A stretch of DNA of 64,000 nt from Powellomyces hirtus (lineage: Eukaryota > Chytridiomycota > Chytridiomycetes > Spizellomycetales > Powellomycetaceae). Positions 54,292 through 64,000 of the stretch are shown here, one piece after another. A program made the translations under genes and the position numbers. The notes beneath the pieces were generated by a model. The model saw only the letters and a list, made by a program, of their open reading frames with translations, had not been told where the DNA came from and did no database searches. Position 1 is the stretch's first letter. Every line of letters starts with the position of its first letter. The DNA is taken from the NCBI GenBank assembly GCA_025526995.1, contig JAHLKG010000006.1, positions 248,001 to 312,000 on the forward strand, given 5' to 3'.

Positions 54292-57200
54292 CTACGTGTC
54301 AAATTTGGTACAGGGTACGGCATTAAACAAATCAATCTTGATGCGACCATTGCTCTCAACCTTGGCCCAATCCGATGTAAATATAGCTGCGTCCCCAACA
54401 GCTTCCTCGATTTCGCGCGCCAAAGCCGTCTCAGCATACCCGCACATATCTTTAGGGATCCAGATTGTGCAAGGACTACTGCGACAGGATGGTGGTGATA
54501 GCATTTCTTGGAAGTCGGGCGGCCCTAAGTATCGGCGAACGACGTTTTTCGATGGGATGGCGTTACTGTCAAGATCATCTCTCGACCGACGAACTGACTC
54601 GATTTCCGAATCCGAGTCTGAGGCAACAGAGTCTGTGGACCGATGTCCTGGCACTGATGCAATTCCGTGGAATGACTGCTCTTCATCATTTTTGTGCCTC
54701 ACATCGAGGGCGCTTCGACTGATGCTGGATGGTGTTTCTTCATCCTGCACAGGCTCACTGGTTGGCGGCGGGCTTTCTGCAAAGCATCTGTCTACAATGT
54801 CAACATCCGTGTGGACTGTGTCGGCACTCCCGTTCAGTTTCAAGCTGCTTCGAATTGCGCTGCCAGCCGTGAGAGCCGCTTTTTTCCACGCAGGAAGCCA
54901 CTCTCCAAGCATTGTCGACCTGGCCTCTTTCAGCCGATGCAACAAGGTGGCACTGCCATCCTGATCCCACATGGCATCCAGATCCTCATCAATTTGCCCT
55001 TTCCGGGCAAGTTTGGCTTCCATTTGAACCACGGCCTTTGCTGGCACCGCTGCCATGATTGGCTTGTACAGACTCGTATGGTGATGGTAGACCGCTGTGA
55101 TGGCGAAAGCAACACCCATTATAATCGCTTGCATGTAAGCTTTTTTCAATAAGAACAATCCGATGAGGACCAGTTGATGCAAGTAAATGCCCACAAACAG
55201 CTGTCGTGCTGTTACGTTGAGGTACAGACCCCCTGTCTGAGCCATGTGCTGGTATACATATCTGCAAGGCGGAATCGTCAATAAAACTTGAAGCTAGGAA
55301 AACGCGTACTTACTTACTGCATTTGATATCCGTAGGCGACGTGGTACAAGCCAAAGTAGATTACTACAAAGACCAGAACTAGAGGCGCAATGGTGCAGTA
55401 TGTAAGTCCGACCGTGGCGACAAACGAATGCTGGGCCAGCGCAGTCCTAGTGAATTGTGAAGTTATCAGTTGCATCTCAAAGATACAGTGACGTTGAAGA
55501 CAGCACCTCCTTACCCTGGGTAGAAAAAGTTTGGCTTGCACCATTCCCGGATCTTTCTCGGAGTAGTCCCAAGGTATCTTATGGCCAATGGTTTAACTAT
55601 CAGTGTGCCGAGTTGCAAGAGTTCTCCTGAGGGACCGCCCAATGCTAGAAGCATCACGTAATTTACGAAGAAGTTCGACACCATTGGTATGGATGTGGCA
55701 AGAATGCTCAAAATCCTCTGCGGGTTATCCAAGATTGTCTGCAAGGCTGTTATGACGGATCCAGAAACCGTGATGACCAGGAGTACATTGAACACCTGAG
55801 TGAGACAATGTAATGAATGGCCTCGGCATTACAGTAAAGAATCTGGTTCGGAAAATCATACCAGGAATATGTAGTAAAAGCGCAGCAAGCTTCGCTCTAT
55901 TCCAGAATAGGTTGCTTGACCAGCAAAATGCGAAAGATCTGCCATAAGCAATGATTAGTAAACTGATAGAACAATCCTCATTGAGAACATTCAAACTTAC
56001 GTCGCATAATGATAGGAACGAGCATGAACAGAAGTGTGACGACCACAATCGGGACCACACCTTGAATAACTCCCCGGACGGGAGTGCTGAAATCATCAAA
56101 GAAGGCAAGCCAAGGCATGTATTGGATGGCGCGATCGAGGGTTGCTACCGTGTTTATCACCGTCACTAAACGATGAAAAAACAGAAGCTTTTTGAGTACG
56201 AACCTTTGAGAACTTGCAGGCTGATGGTTACATACTCATGGAAGCCCAAGCCAGAGTCAAGGCCGCAGTAAACGCCGTAGCCAGCATCGTACGCACCTTG
56301 CGCACGCGAAAGCTGAGATCGAGATTCTGCCATATGACGTCGGTGGGATTGACCGACGGATGGCGATCATCCATGATTCCCGGCCGAGGATCTATGTTGG
56401 CGAGAGCCGCCACGTGAGGTGAAAACACATCTTTGAACACGACGAATGCCGCTCCATGCTGCTGCGTCGGGGTTGATTGAACTCGTCGTCGCTTGCTTGC
56501 TGCCCTTGCGGCTGTTTTGCGCAATGTCGTGAGATGCATGCTGATTGAGTCCGATTCGTGTCCAATGAGATACATTGATCGATGTATGGGTCTTTTCACT
56601 GAAATTTCTGATTCTCGTGGTGCCGAGGCGGTACCTTCCAGGCCGCTGTTCTCGTCGAACTGCGAGGAGCCTATGGCTCCCCCATTATTGACACTCTGAG
56701 CGAAATGATGCCGCCGCTCAACAGACGGATCCGAGTCGATGTCGATTGTTACGCTTTTTGTTTCATATTTGGACCGCAAGGTGGTGAATGGCGCAACAGC
56801 AGGGAAACCTTCTGTTTCACTTTTCATGGGCTGCCCGCTCTCGCTTTTCGGATTTGCGAGCTCTTTACAGCCCTCCCTTGCCTCATCTGATGCTTGCATC
56901 ATTTGCATTTCCTTGGTTTCCTGTAGATCCCACCAAAGTGGGATACAGTAAGATTCACGTCATCAAGAATCCAGCATGACTGAATCGCGTCACATACTGG
57001 AGCTTCTTCATCCAGTTCTCTGGTGGCCATGGCGGGTGTTTCCGGTGTGTACCGACCGGGGGCCACACTGCTACGTCGTTTCCTACCAGCCCGACGATGA
57101 ACAACTGCGGTCAAGTATCTGGTTATCTCTTCCTCGATGGAGTCTCTCGCGCTGATGCGGCGCGCAGCATACGTGTCCAACTTTCTACTCCTTTTACCGA

Positions 57201-58177
57201 CCACCACTGCATGGACACATCCAGGCTGCACCCGGTCAAAGAGAACGCGAAGCTTATTGGCCTCCCGCAGATGTCTCGGGATCTGGAAGAGCTTTAGCCA
57301 TTTCTTGCTAGCGTCGAAAACTGCACCTATACACTTACATCGCGGATTAATAGCGTGTAGCCATCCAAGGACCGCCGGTTTCCCTCACTGAGCAGAAATG
57401 AATGGCGAAGCACTGCCGCTTCACGCAGAAGTATTCGTATGAAACGCATACAGACGACTGATGGTGCACATTGCCATCAGCGCATATACATGAGAATGGA
57501 CCATCAGTATCAAATCGGCAGCAAGAGCTATGAGACTAGACGCCTATGCACTCACAGCTGTAAACCCAACTAACAGTCAAATGTGCCCATAAGCGTCGGG
57601 TTTCTACCGGGGCAATGTTCGCCAGTGTCAAAGTGTCCAAGCCATATAGCTTCTGTCCTCCGGTTGCATGGAGCGGGAATAGCGTGATGACAGCTAATCC
57701 CACCAAAGATCCAAAGAATATAAACATCTGTCGTGTATAGAAGAGAATGGCATACGCATCTTGTCCGCTTCGCCTAATCACTTCGTCGGAGTCTGGCCAG
57801 ATACAAGAGCGAAGGAGAGCACGTCCAGTCAAAGGTTTCGTTCTGATGCTATCGGTGGGAGCCAATGAATTAGTCTGGCGTTTTCCCATATGGCGCGCTG
57901 GGCAGAAAGCCACTCGTTCAGCACACACTTTTCCGGCAGGACAATCGTCCGAGGCATATAAACAAGCGGAAACCGAGTTCGTAAGACCCAGAACGCAGTA
58001 AAGAAACCGGCCTGTTTGCTCGTGCATTAGCTAAACCACATTTCGGTACGGAAACCTTCTCAGGCTTGATCCCACCGCCACAGCGCTGTTGAAGGCCAGT
58101 GCAGACAGAAATGTTGCGATGCTTGTCTGTCCGGCGCCTTCGAGAATCTCTTTGGCGCTAGGAGGAATTCCGGACAT
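54292..58177 (-). CDS. CSC1/OSCA/TMEM63-type cation channel
   Basis: Exons 58177-58076, 58011-57929, 57848-57556, 57457-57339, 57291-56998, 56920-56236, 56165-56001, 55938-55862, 55795-55515, 55446-55318 and 55261-54292, 1065 residues. A first helix (FLSALAFNSAVAAGFFTAFW) leads to VLRTRFPLVYMPRT and DAYAILFYTRQMFIFF. Then LDTLTLANI and RLWAHLTVSWVYS precede a large cytosolic loop with GAAFVVFKDVFSPHVAALAN and NPTDVIWQNLDLSFRVRKVR. The seven-helix RSN1_7TM core follows (FFDDFSTPVRGVIQGVVPIV, LALGGPSGELLQLG, GLTYCTIAPLVLVFVVIYFG). The C-terminal ~220 residues are acidic, Ser-rich and cytosolic. OSCA/TMEM63 proteins are osmo- or stretch-gated cation channels. Exon 1 ends at GTGGGA, because this makes a full first helix and a 65-nt intron. 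Confidence 0.92.
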
Positions 58178-58907
58178 AGTCGAAAGATGATGAAGATTCT
58201 CGCGAAGCCGGGATGGTTGCTCTCAAGCACTCGAAGGTCTGAACGGATATGTAGGCTGTGTTCTGGAGCTCGAGATATTTGAAGTTTTGAAGTGTGATCG
58301 GAGAAGCGTTGTTTTTGGAGTTTGCTATCACTTTTGCTCACTTGGGCCTATGATAAAGTTAAATGCACAATATTCCAGGCACCCAGAGTGTTGGGTTACC
58401 GGGAAACGAACATTGAAGAAGGTTGAGCTCCGAGGACTTCATTGCATATGAAGGTCTGAGCGGAGTTTCGATTATGTAAGCAACGTAGCAAATCCAAACG
58501 ACGTGGGGTGTTTGACAATGCATCATGGGAGGTAACATGGAGTCCAACCTACATGTCTCATGAATTTCCTCTTTTCTTGCGACGAGGGGTTTCATTGTGA
58601 CTCGAGATGGGCCCATCGTTTCGATGGTTTTCCACACCTGTGTAGGTTCAATGTGTTGTCCGGAATTCCAATCTCCCATGAAATATGGAAAGCAACGTAC
58701 TCCTGACAACCTACGCTGGTTCAACTGCATGCGGGAGGGCCAGAGCCTTCGAATTGTGGGTCACTCTCTGGATTGGCAACAATCCTTTGTCCGGATAAGG
58801 TCAGTCTCCAGATTTTGATACCGTCGGCGCCACATTATGTTGAGAAAACTGGGTATCAAATACAAATACCGTAGTACTGGAATGAAATTTCTTTCACGGA
58901 TTTATCG
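58178..58907. other. Intergenic region, no confident gene
   Basis: About 730 bp upstream of the CSC1-type gene. Open frames of 123 (minus) and 73 (plus) codons overlap each other; neither shows a domain or splice extension. The minus-strand gene's promoter must lie in the left part. Given the decayed gene to the right, this could include further degraded sequence. Confidence 0.4.
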
Positions 58908-59733
58908 ATGGAACCACCACTTTGGCACGTAGTGGCGCAGCAACCGATTTCCCGTGCGGCTCCGATACCTCCGATCGTCGGTGTACTGCACATTACTGCC
59001 TCCGTGGTACGCAAGGTGACCACCCCTTTATGCAGCGAGCCTGTCTTCCTTGCCAATCAACTAAAGTCAGCTTGCACGGTTGAGACCTGATACGGCGTCC
59101 TCGAAGGCCAGCATGCCGACTCTAGTGGGGATGTCAGCGGGTGGCGCGGTATTCCATGCGCTAACCCGCCGACGGGCACCCTGCGCTTCCGTGCACCCCA
59201 GGAGCCTGACGCGTGGAAAGGCACCCGTCGGGCACGAAGGTTGGGAAACGTTTGTCGCCAAGCTCATTGGGGCCTCAGTCCGTCCGTTCACCTCCGTGCC
59301 CCGTTCGATGAAGACTGCTTGTATCTGAATGTGTTTGAGCCCCGACGGATGTACGAAAGGATGCAAAGAGACCCGTGATGGTTTTCATACTGTGAGTCAT
59401 CGCGGTCAATATGATCTCAACACCACTCCTGAAGTCATTATGCAAATATCTGGTTGGCTAGTGGCGGCGCTCACATGACCGGAGCCAGTAGCTTGTTAGC
59501 ATATGAAGGAACCCATCTCGTGTGAACGGCAGATGTGATCGTTGTCACCGTACTATGTCGCATGTAGCATGCAATTATGGCTGCAACTGATGAATTATAG
59601 ACTCAATGTTTTAGGCTATCCCTTTCTTGACTTCCCGGGATTTGATAGCAACTTGGGACTTCGGGAGCAGATGGCCGCCCTTCGGTGTGTCTCTGCGAAC
59701 ATAGAGATTTGGAGCCCTCTCCATATCTGCTAA
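58908..59733 (+). pseudogene. Decayed type-B carboxylesterase (truncated)
   Basis: Clear type-B carboxylesterase/lipase traces occur in order: TVET then stop then YGVLEG, WRGIPCANPPTGTLRFRAPQ, AWKGTRRA, DEDCLYLNVFEP (signature 2), PVMVFI, GGAHMTGASSLLAYEGTHL, DVIVVTV and NYRLNVLGYPF...NLGLREQMAALRCV. The reading frame is broken by an in-frame TGA at 59088-59090, a frameshift near 59365-59385, a second in-frame TGA near 59521-59523, and about 40 extra bases before NYRLN. Both TGAs sit where Arg (CGA) would be natural. An ancestral intron (about 59394-59460) is still recognisable. Homology stops before the GESAG nucleophile elbow, so the catalytic Ser and the C-terminal half are gone. No function is expected. 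Confidence 0.75.
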
Positions 59734-59954
59734 ATATTTGAGTTTCCAGTTGTCATGACATGGTAAGTTCACAAACCATTCGGAACAACAAGCATTTCCC
59801 GTACTTTGAAACTCCCACTCAAAAAGATAAAGGAACCACATCCATCGACAGAGACTTAAAAGCCTACTAGACTATTTTCAATTGCTATTTACAAGAGGAG
59901 CAGTCAGCCAAGCTGCAGGTTACAGAATCTCTACTTTTATGGCCAGGAGGAATG
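59734..59954. other. Short intergenic region
   Basis: About 220 bp past the decayed esterase and the stop of the LRR gene. No continuation of the esterase could be found here, so the truncation appears real within the window. Confidence 0.4.
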
Positions 59955-62900
59955 CTAGTCATCACCAATGATGAACTCTACGCCAGACGAGCCAGTGGCT
60001 GCCGACCTTTGATGTAAGACCTCATCATCGGCTGCGTCATCAAAAGATAGTTCGTCACCGTCGGTTTGAGAGCCACGAAGTTCCCTGATAAGTTGCAGGA
60101 ACTCATTTGCACTATCGAGCGAGCCAAAGACAAGGTCCCAGTACCTCTCATTGGATCGCATAGGGTCAGTGCCGGTTGGGGGACGACTCGGCATGGCCAT
60201 ATGCGGGGACGAAGATGTTTCTCGTCCCTTTGCTGTGTCGCTCTTGTCATCTTGTATTGCGTTGTTTTCGGCCGGCTCCACAGGGGTCGCGGGGTCAGCA
60301 AAAACAACTCGAAGCCACCAACTCCACCCAGCTGTGTTTCCTTCCACGCATTCGCCTTCGGAGCACCAGCCCCATCCCCGAGCGCTAGCGCTGTGCTCGC
60401 GTCGCCGACCTTTTCGCCATACGCCGAGGTACCCGTTTTGCACAATCCCTCCCTCGCCAGTGGTGGCGGTTCCGTTCCATCTCCACGTTCTCCACCGCTC
60501 GCAGCGCAGCACGTGAGCAACTTTGCCAACATCGACCACCCTTGACACCATCCCGACTGCGTCGACGAGCAGTCCCTTCGCTGCGGACATTCCAGAATCA
60601 TCCTGCCGATCCACGCTCTTGTCTAAAATGGCATCGTTGACCCATGAGGGTGCTTTTGTTTCTGGAGGGAAGAGTAGCGGGGGCCATACATCGTGCCTTT
60701 CTGTGAACAGGTATATGAAGTCTTTTGTTGCAGCGAGCGAAACAGATCGGACCGATATCGCCGGTTGTTGGGTTTGCGAGGATGGTGGCACGATCACAAT
60801 AAGCCCAGCCAGTAGATACGTTTTAATCAGGGTGGAATCAATTTCGTCCAACGCGTTGACGGCAACGTCCTCTTCTGTGCTTGCGAATAATGATGCGGCC
60901 ATCTTGCTATGGCCCGTCTCGCTATTTGTGCCCAATCCGGCGCGCGGAGGTTCTCGATTCCGCCCGCCTCGCAAGATTCTTTCGTACCATTTCCCATTTA
61001 CACTTGGAGAACTTATGGTACGAGTTTCATTTGTCCAGGATTTGGGATATCCGAAACTTCTTGCACCACGCCGCACAAATATGTGATCTCGCATCGCGTC
61101 AACTGCCCAGTCGAAGTTCTCGTTTACAGGATTGGCTTCTTTATCAAGTGACATTTCCCCATCTGTTGGGCTTCCATCGTTTTTGTGGCTTGCGAGGGAC
61201 TCGTTGTAGCCATCCAGAAACGCCGTGGTAGCGCTTTTGTCTCGAGTCAAGATGTTCACGCTTTCCCAGTGTCTTTGTTCTCGAATGTCAGCAGCAGGAC
61301 CCAAACCACCCGCGTCCATTGGGTGTATTCCGGTAGTAGGGCTTGTCGTACTGGATTTGTTGGGGGGTGGAACATAGTAACGTATGACAAAGTACTGCCG
61401 GTTCGGCCCCACATCCACTCGCCCAATGGCTCTCAAGCGGATGCAACGAACTAAGCGCAGGAGAGAGGGTATGTTGGAGTCATAGCGGGTGTCTTGGGCT
61501 TGTTCGTTGTGGCTTCCAGTGAAGGGAAAGCAAAATTTGGGCTCGAAGATGTAGACGCGTGAATTTGTGAGGAGAATGTAGCACGGGCGCTGAGCAGGCA
61601 TATACGTGGGAGAACGCCAAGATTCCCGCTCGCGTTCTGCCGATTGAAACCATCTACTCTGTGTGTGAGTGAAAGTGTGGGACATTGGCAATTGGACCGC
61701 ACAGGAGGCAGTGAGCCAGCTTAGGCATTTTTCCCGATCCCTATCCTTGAGCACGTTCAGCATCAGATGCAGCTTCAGAGCATTTGTTAGAGACTGGAAT
61801 GGTAGGGTCGGAGCACTTGGTATTTGCGCCACGGCTGATCCCTGTTTTGCTACCATCCATGCGGGAATGGATGCCCAGGTCATGGACGATCCCGCAACAG
61901 ATGCCGTTTCAGCGGCCAATCGCGTGTATACTGGAGCAGTGTCCGCGGATCTCCCGTTGCTGCGTGTAGATATTGACGCTGACCCCACACGGCCGGATCG
62001 CAGCGGAGCGGCAAGGATCAAGGAAGGAGTCAAGGGTGGGGTAGACCCAGACTTCTGAGCATCAGTGGAATTGACACTGTGATTGGCCATTCCGGGTGGG
62101 GCGCGACGATCTCCAAACCACAAGGCTGGTAGCGGGGCAGCTTTCATGTCTCCATTTGCCGCAGAATCCCTTCGCGCTTGGGTGCGGGCACCAATGACAC
62201 CGTGGAAGTCTTGCCTCGTTCCTATCTCAACATCGGGGCCAGATGACGTCCGCCGCTGGATAAATGGACGCGCCGTCGGTCCTACCGGGCCCCTCGCAAC
62301 ATCCCCGTCGGGTGGGAGTACCCATCTGACATTCGACGTCGAGCTTCGCACGGACGATGTCTCGGCAGTAACATTATCATACTGGAAGATTCGCCGGTAA
62401 GGCCCAATATTGCCAATGTGCGTTCCTACTGTCGGGGCAGGCTGCAGAGGTGGTGGTGGTGGTAATGGTGGCCGAGATTTATCTTCCACAAGCTCGGAGC
62501 GTTCCGAAACGTGACCCAATACAGGCATAGCCGGTGACACGTTGCTGTCCACGGCTCCGTTGACTGGCACCGGATTCGCCGACACTGCGGTGGCGTCCCC
62601 ATAAGCACGATCAGTCCCAATACGTGACAATGGTGGTGACGGTATCTTGTCTTCGAGTGCTCTCGGACCATCGGCTGGCATGCGAGGCAGAGGCGCCGGA
62701 CTGATGGTTGGAGAATGCACAGATGAGGTAGGTTTAGGTAACAGCGGCTCGCTGCTCTCTGAGGCTGGTACAGTTGCTGTCGGAATTTCGATTGATCCGG
62801 CATTGGCTTTAGGCGTGCTCTTCTTTTTTTTGCCACTACTTTTGGGTTTCTTGACTTCAGATTTACCGACCTTCTTGGCTGCCCGGCTAACAATCAAATC

Positions 62901-64000
62901 CGCGGAATCGACGACTTGATCGTCAGTAATAGTTGTGGCACCGACAGCTTTCTCCAACTCCGCAAGCCGTTGCACCCTTCTCTGGCCGCTAGGGGACGCG
63001 GGCAGCGAGGGCTCACTTATGGGAACGTGATCCGGCGTGAATCGCATTCCATGGATCTCCGGGCTTTTGTTGAACCCATCACTAGCAGTCTCAGATGCAG
63101 CTGGCACTGACTTTTTTGAACTTCGTCGCCGACGTTCTTCCTTGCTTCCAGAGACCACTGAGCGTCGACCGCTCGTTGTGCTTTTCTTGTCATCGTTGCG
63201 GACACTGCGGTCGCGCGATGTTGTAGATCGAGTTTTGGATCCAGATTTTCCATAGCCCGCCAGAGGCTTTTCTGATGGTGGCAATGGGGCAACGGTCATA
63301 TTCGCTTGAATGGCTTTTTGCTCAGATGGAGATGGTCTCGTCCCATCTAAAAGAAGCTTCAGAGCCCGCTCTTTGAAATATGTGAAGATGTTGATTCGGT
63401 AGTTGGGCTAAAGAAGAGAAGTAGGGCGGCCAATGAGTCTCTGTCAAATGTATGCGAGCACGGAACAGCTGATACGGACCAGTTTGGTTAAAGGATTCTC
63501 TGCAATCCATATCTCACTAACATCCATCAAAACAGCAAGTCTTCCGACTTCGTACACATCCCAAATCTTGTTTTCTGATACGTCGAGGCACTTTAGCCTG
63601 GCCAAACTTTCAACACCCAAGAGGTTCTCCAATGCATTACTTTGTATAAGTAAGACCTCTACATTTCGCAATCTATCCTCCGCATCTGATATGGAAGTGA
63701 TTCGATTTCCGGTCAGGTCTATGATCGACAGGTCCGCGAGGAACGATAGAGCCGAGGGAACAGTTGTGAGCGCATTTGATGAAAGATTGAGGTACGTGCA
63801 CCGAGGTATATGGGAGGTGAGAGCGGTGGAAATGCTGCTGAGCGAATTGCCAGCCAAGTGGAGATGAGTCAAGAGGGGGAAGAATACAGTGCTGATATCC
63901 TCGTCGGGCTCCCCAGACTTTCCATTCTCTGATATTTGCGCTGCCTTGGCAGCGTTGATCAAATCATCCTCTGTTTTCAGGGCGTATCGGCAGGACATTG
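59955..64000 (-). CDS. Leucine-rich-repeat protein, STK11IP-like layout (5' partial)
   Basis: Visible exons are 64000-63480 (the ATG at 63998 may be internal) and 63407-59955; the 5' end is outside the window. The first ~170 residues hold at least five LRRs (FPLLTHLHLAGNSLSSISTA, CTYLNLSSNALTTVPSAL, LSIIDLTGNRITSI, EVLLIQSNALENLLGVESLA, LKCLDVSENKIWDV). A conserved cap follows (NPLTKLPNYRINIFTYFKER then LLLDGTRPSPSEQKAI). The remaining ~1100 residues are Ser/Pro/Lys-rich and disordered, with more ordered blocks near the middle (PCYILLTNSRVYIFEPKFCF, RCIRLRAIGRVDVGPNRQYF) that look like a PH-type fold. A second PH-like ending is RYWDLVFGSLDSANEFLQLI. LRRs plus PH-like modules resemble STK11-interacting protein and fungal relatives; this is an architecture-level call. 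Confidence 0.75.

Noticed and set aside
58012..58039. 28-nt intron at the start of the CSC1-type gene
   Set aside because: A 65-nt intron with a GTGGGA donor gives a complete first membrane helix and a phase-consistent join.
1..64000. tRNA, rRNA, CRISPR or intact transposon
   Set aside because: No cloverleaf-like T-loop contexts, repeat-spacer arrays, terminal repeats or transposase/reverse transcriptase motifs were seen by eye; a dedicated scan could still find short RNA genes.

Overview
This is a gene-dense stretch of nuclear DNA from a fungus, most likely a zoosporic (flagellated, chytrid-type) one. The fungal call rests on fungal-type gene content and many short spliceosomal introns, mostly about 50-90 nt. 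The flagellated call rests on two motility genes: the dynein regulatory complex subunit DRC2/CCDC65 and a DYNLT2B/TCTEX1D2-type dynein light chain. Neither is expected in fungi without a flagellum. I reconstructed about 30 protein genes and roughly 135 introns by hand from splice signals, reading frame and family motifs. I saw no tRNA, rRNA, CRISPR array or intact transposon.

Layout, left to right (strand in brackets): Mpv17/Sym1 (+), R3HCC1L-like (-), DMAC1-like (+), AAMP/Sqt1-like WD40 (-), CIA2/MIP18 (+), DRC2 (-), mitochondrial TyrRS (+), MND1 (-), mitochondrial tRNA thiouridylase TRMU/MTU1 (+), a small unknown gene (+), F-box protein (-), SUMO E1 subunit AOS1/SAE1 (+), a weak candidate gene (+), a 757-residue intronless orphan (+), an EF-hand protein (-), DYNLT2B (+), a Cdc20/Cdh1-family APC/C activator (-), RPB2 (+), a coiled-coil protein (-), a HERP-like ubiquitin-domain membrane protein (+), a second coiled-coil protein (+), URB2/NPA2 (-), a UBC4/5-type E2 (+), a UBE2G1/UBC7-type E2 (+), a LETM1-domain protein (-), HOP1 (+), mitochondrial methionine aminopeptidase MAP1D (-), ALG8 (+), an NT-C2 protein (-), a CSC1/OSCA-type channel (-), a decayed type-B carboxylesterase (+), and an LRR protein whose 5' end lies outside the window (-).

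The striking large-scale feature is near-perfect strand alternation. Most genes form divergent pairs over short shared 5' spacers (about 175-600 bp), and neighbouring pairs converge tail to tail with gaps often of only 90-250 bp. One divergent pair joins two flagellum/centriole-type genes (EF-hand protein and DYNLT2B). Functional themes recur: mitochondrial gene expression and import (TyrRS, TRMU, MAP1D, LETM1, Mpv17, DMAC1), ubiquitin/SUMO and cell cycle (AOS1, two E2s, F-box, APC/C activator, HERP), ribosome biogenesis (URB2, AAMP/Sqt1-like) and meiosis (MND1, HOP1, perhaps the APC/C activator).

I found no wholly new multi-gene system. The items most worth a second look are the alternating bidirectional architecture, the micro-exons (12, 14, 21 and 22 nt) and an ATG-only first exon, a GC-AG intron in RPB2, a cluster of GTTTGT donors in AOS1, a complete HOP1 with reader module and possible closure motif, a decayed carboxylesterase, a duplicated F-box gene tail, and the 757-residue orphan.
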